DNA of 22,416 nucleotides from an uncultured Eubacteriales bacterium (GTDB lineage: Bacteria > Bacillota > Clostridia > Oscillospirales > Oscillospiraceae): the NCBI GenBank assembly GCA_900545405.1, contig UQYT01000041.1, forward strand, positions 1 to 22,416, read 5' to 3'. Made by a program: the position numbers and the translations under genes. Positions 22,343-22,416 of the stretch are shown here, piece by piece (positions within the stretch are counted from its first letter, which is position 1; each line of letters starts with the position of its first letter). Below the pieces are notes generated by a model. It did not search any database. It was not told where the DNA came from and saw only the letters and a list, made by a program, of their open reading frames with translations.

Positions 22343-22384
22343 TTGTCCTTCCAAAGGAAGGACAAAAAGGCGTGTACACGCCTT
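22343..22384. repeat. Two adjacent palindromes near the window end
   Basis: TTGTCCTTCC/GGAAGGACAA (22343-22352 and 22356-22365, AAA loop) is followed at once by the perfect 18-base palindrome AAGGCGTGTACACGCCTT (22367-22384). Read on the minus strand, the second is followed by TTTTTG and could terminate a gene lying beyond the window. Confidence 0.75.
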
Positions 22385-22416
22385 GGGAATTTATTGATTT
22401 GCTGCCTAAAATATAC

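Noticed and set aside
22093..22365. Minus-strand open frame over the XRE gene and the terminal hairpins
   Set aside because: It is antisense to a clear helix-turn-helix protein and runs through a terminator. There is no ribosome binding site of note, and its N-terminus is encoded by the palindrome.

Overview
The window reads as a chromosomal segment of a GC-rich anaerobic Firmicute, probably a clostridial gut bacterium of the Oscillospiraceae type. The pointers are an RNase Y gene, an S-layer-homology surface protein, clostridial-style ferredoxin and small XRE genes, strong AGGAGG ribosome binding sites and frequent GTG/TTG starts in roughly 60-70% GC DNA. The genus call is inference. There are no insertion sequences, phage genes, CRISPR arrays or rRNA genes. 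One tRNA is present.

Layout. Positions 1-127 hold a long inverted repeat. 128-1530 (minus) is a two-gene unit of a macro-domain ADP-ribosyl hydrolase and an RluA-type pseudouridine synthase. 1657-7434 (minus) is a five-gene operon with its own promoter and terminator: an ArnT/PMT-like membrane glycosyltransferase, a PMT-family (GT39) glycosyltransferase carrying an extracytoplasmic discoidin-like insert, a PHP phosphoesterase of the HisJ type, ribose-5-phosphate isomerase B, and a membrane-anchored putative glycoside hydrolase. RNase Y (plus, 7647-9188) diverges from that operon and meets a ferredoxin-rsmE pair (minus, 9246-10664) at a shared bidirectional terminator. A ferritin-like protein, tRNA-Ser(GGA) and a nitroreductase follow on the plus strand. 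Between the tRNA and the nitroreductase lies a 305-base stretch with a 44-bp duplicated terminator cassette and two further hairpins.

tspO (12233-12697, minus) converges on the nitroreductase. 12815-18423 (minus) is a compact six-gene operon: a PH/GRAM-like protein, thiI, cinA, a histidine phosphatase, a small acidic single-pass membrane protein and a 607-residue TcaA-like membrane protein. The last stretch is a 1118-residue secreted SLH protein (18604-21960, minus), divergent from a small XRE regulator whose promoter overlaps that of the SLH gene.

Themes. Much of the window concerns the cell envelope: two lipid-linked sugar transferases, a surface hydrolase-like protein, a TcaA-like protein with a small partner, and an SLH surface protein. 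The rest is RNA metabolism (RNase Y, RsmE, RluA family, ThiI, tRNA-Ser) and redox or metabolite housekeeping (ferredoxin, ferritin-like, nitroreductase, CinA, RpiB). I found no convincing complete new system. The best leads are the promoter-overlapping XRE/SLH pair with a palindrome in the promoter spacer, the translationally spaced TcaA-like/acidic membrane protein pair, the PMT operon, and the duplicated hairpin cassette after the tRNA.
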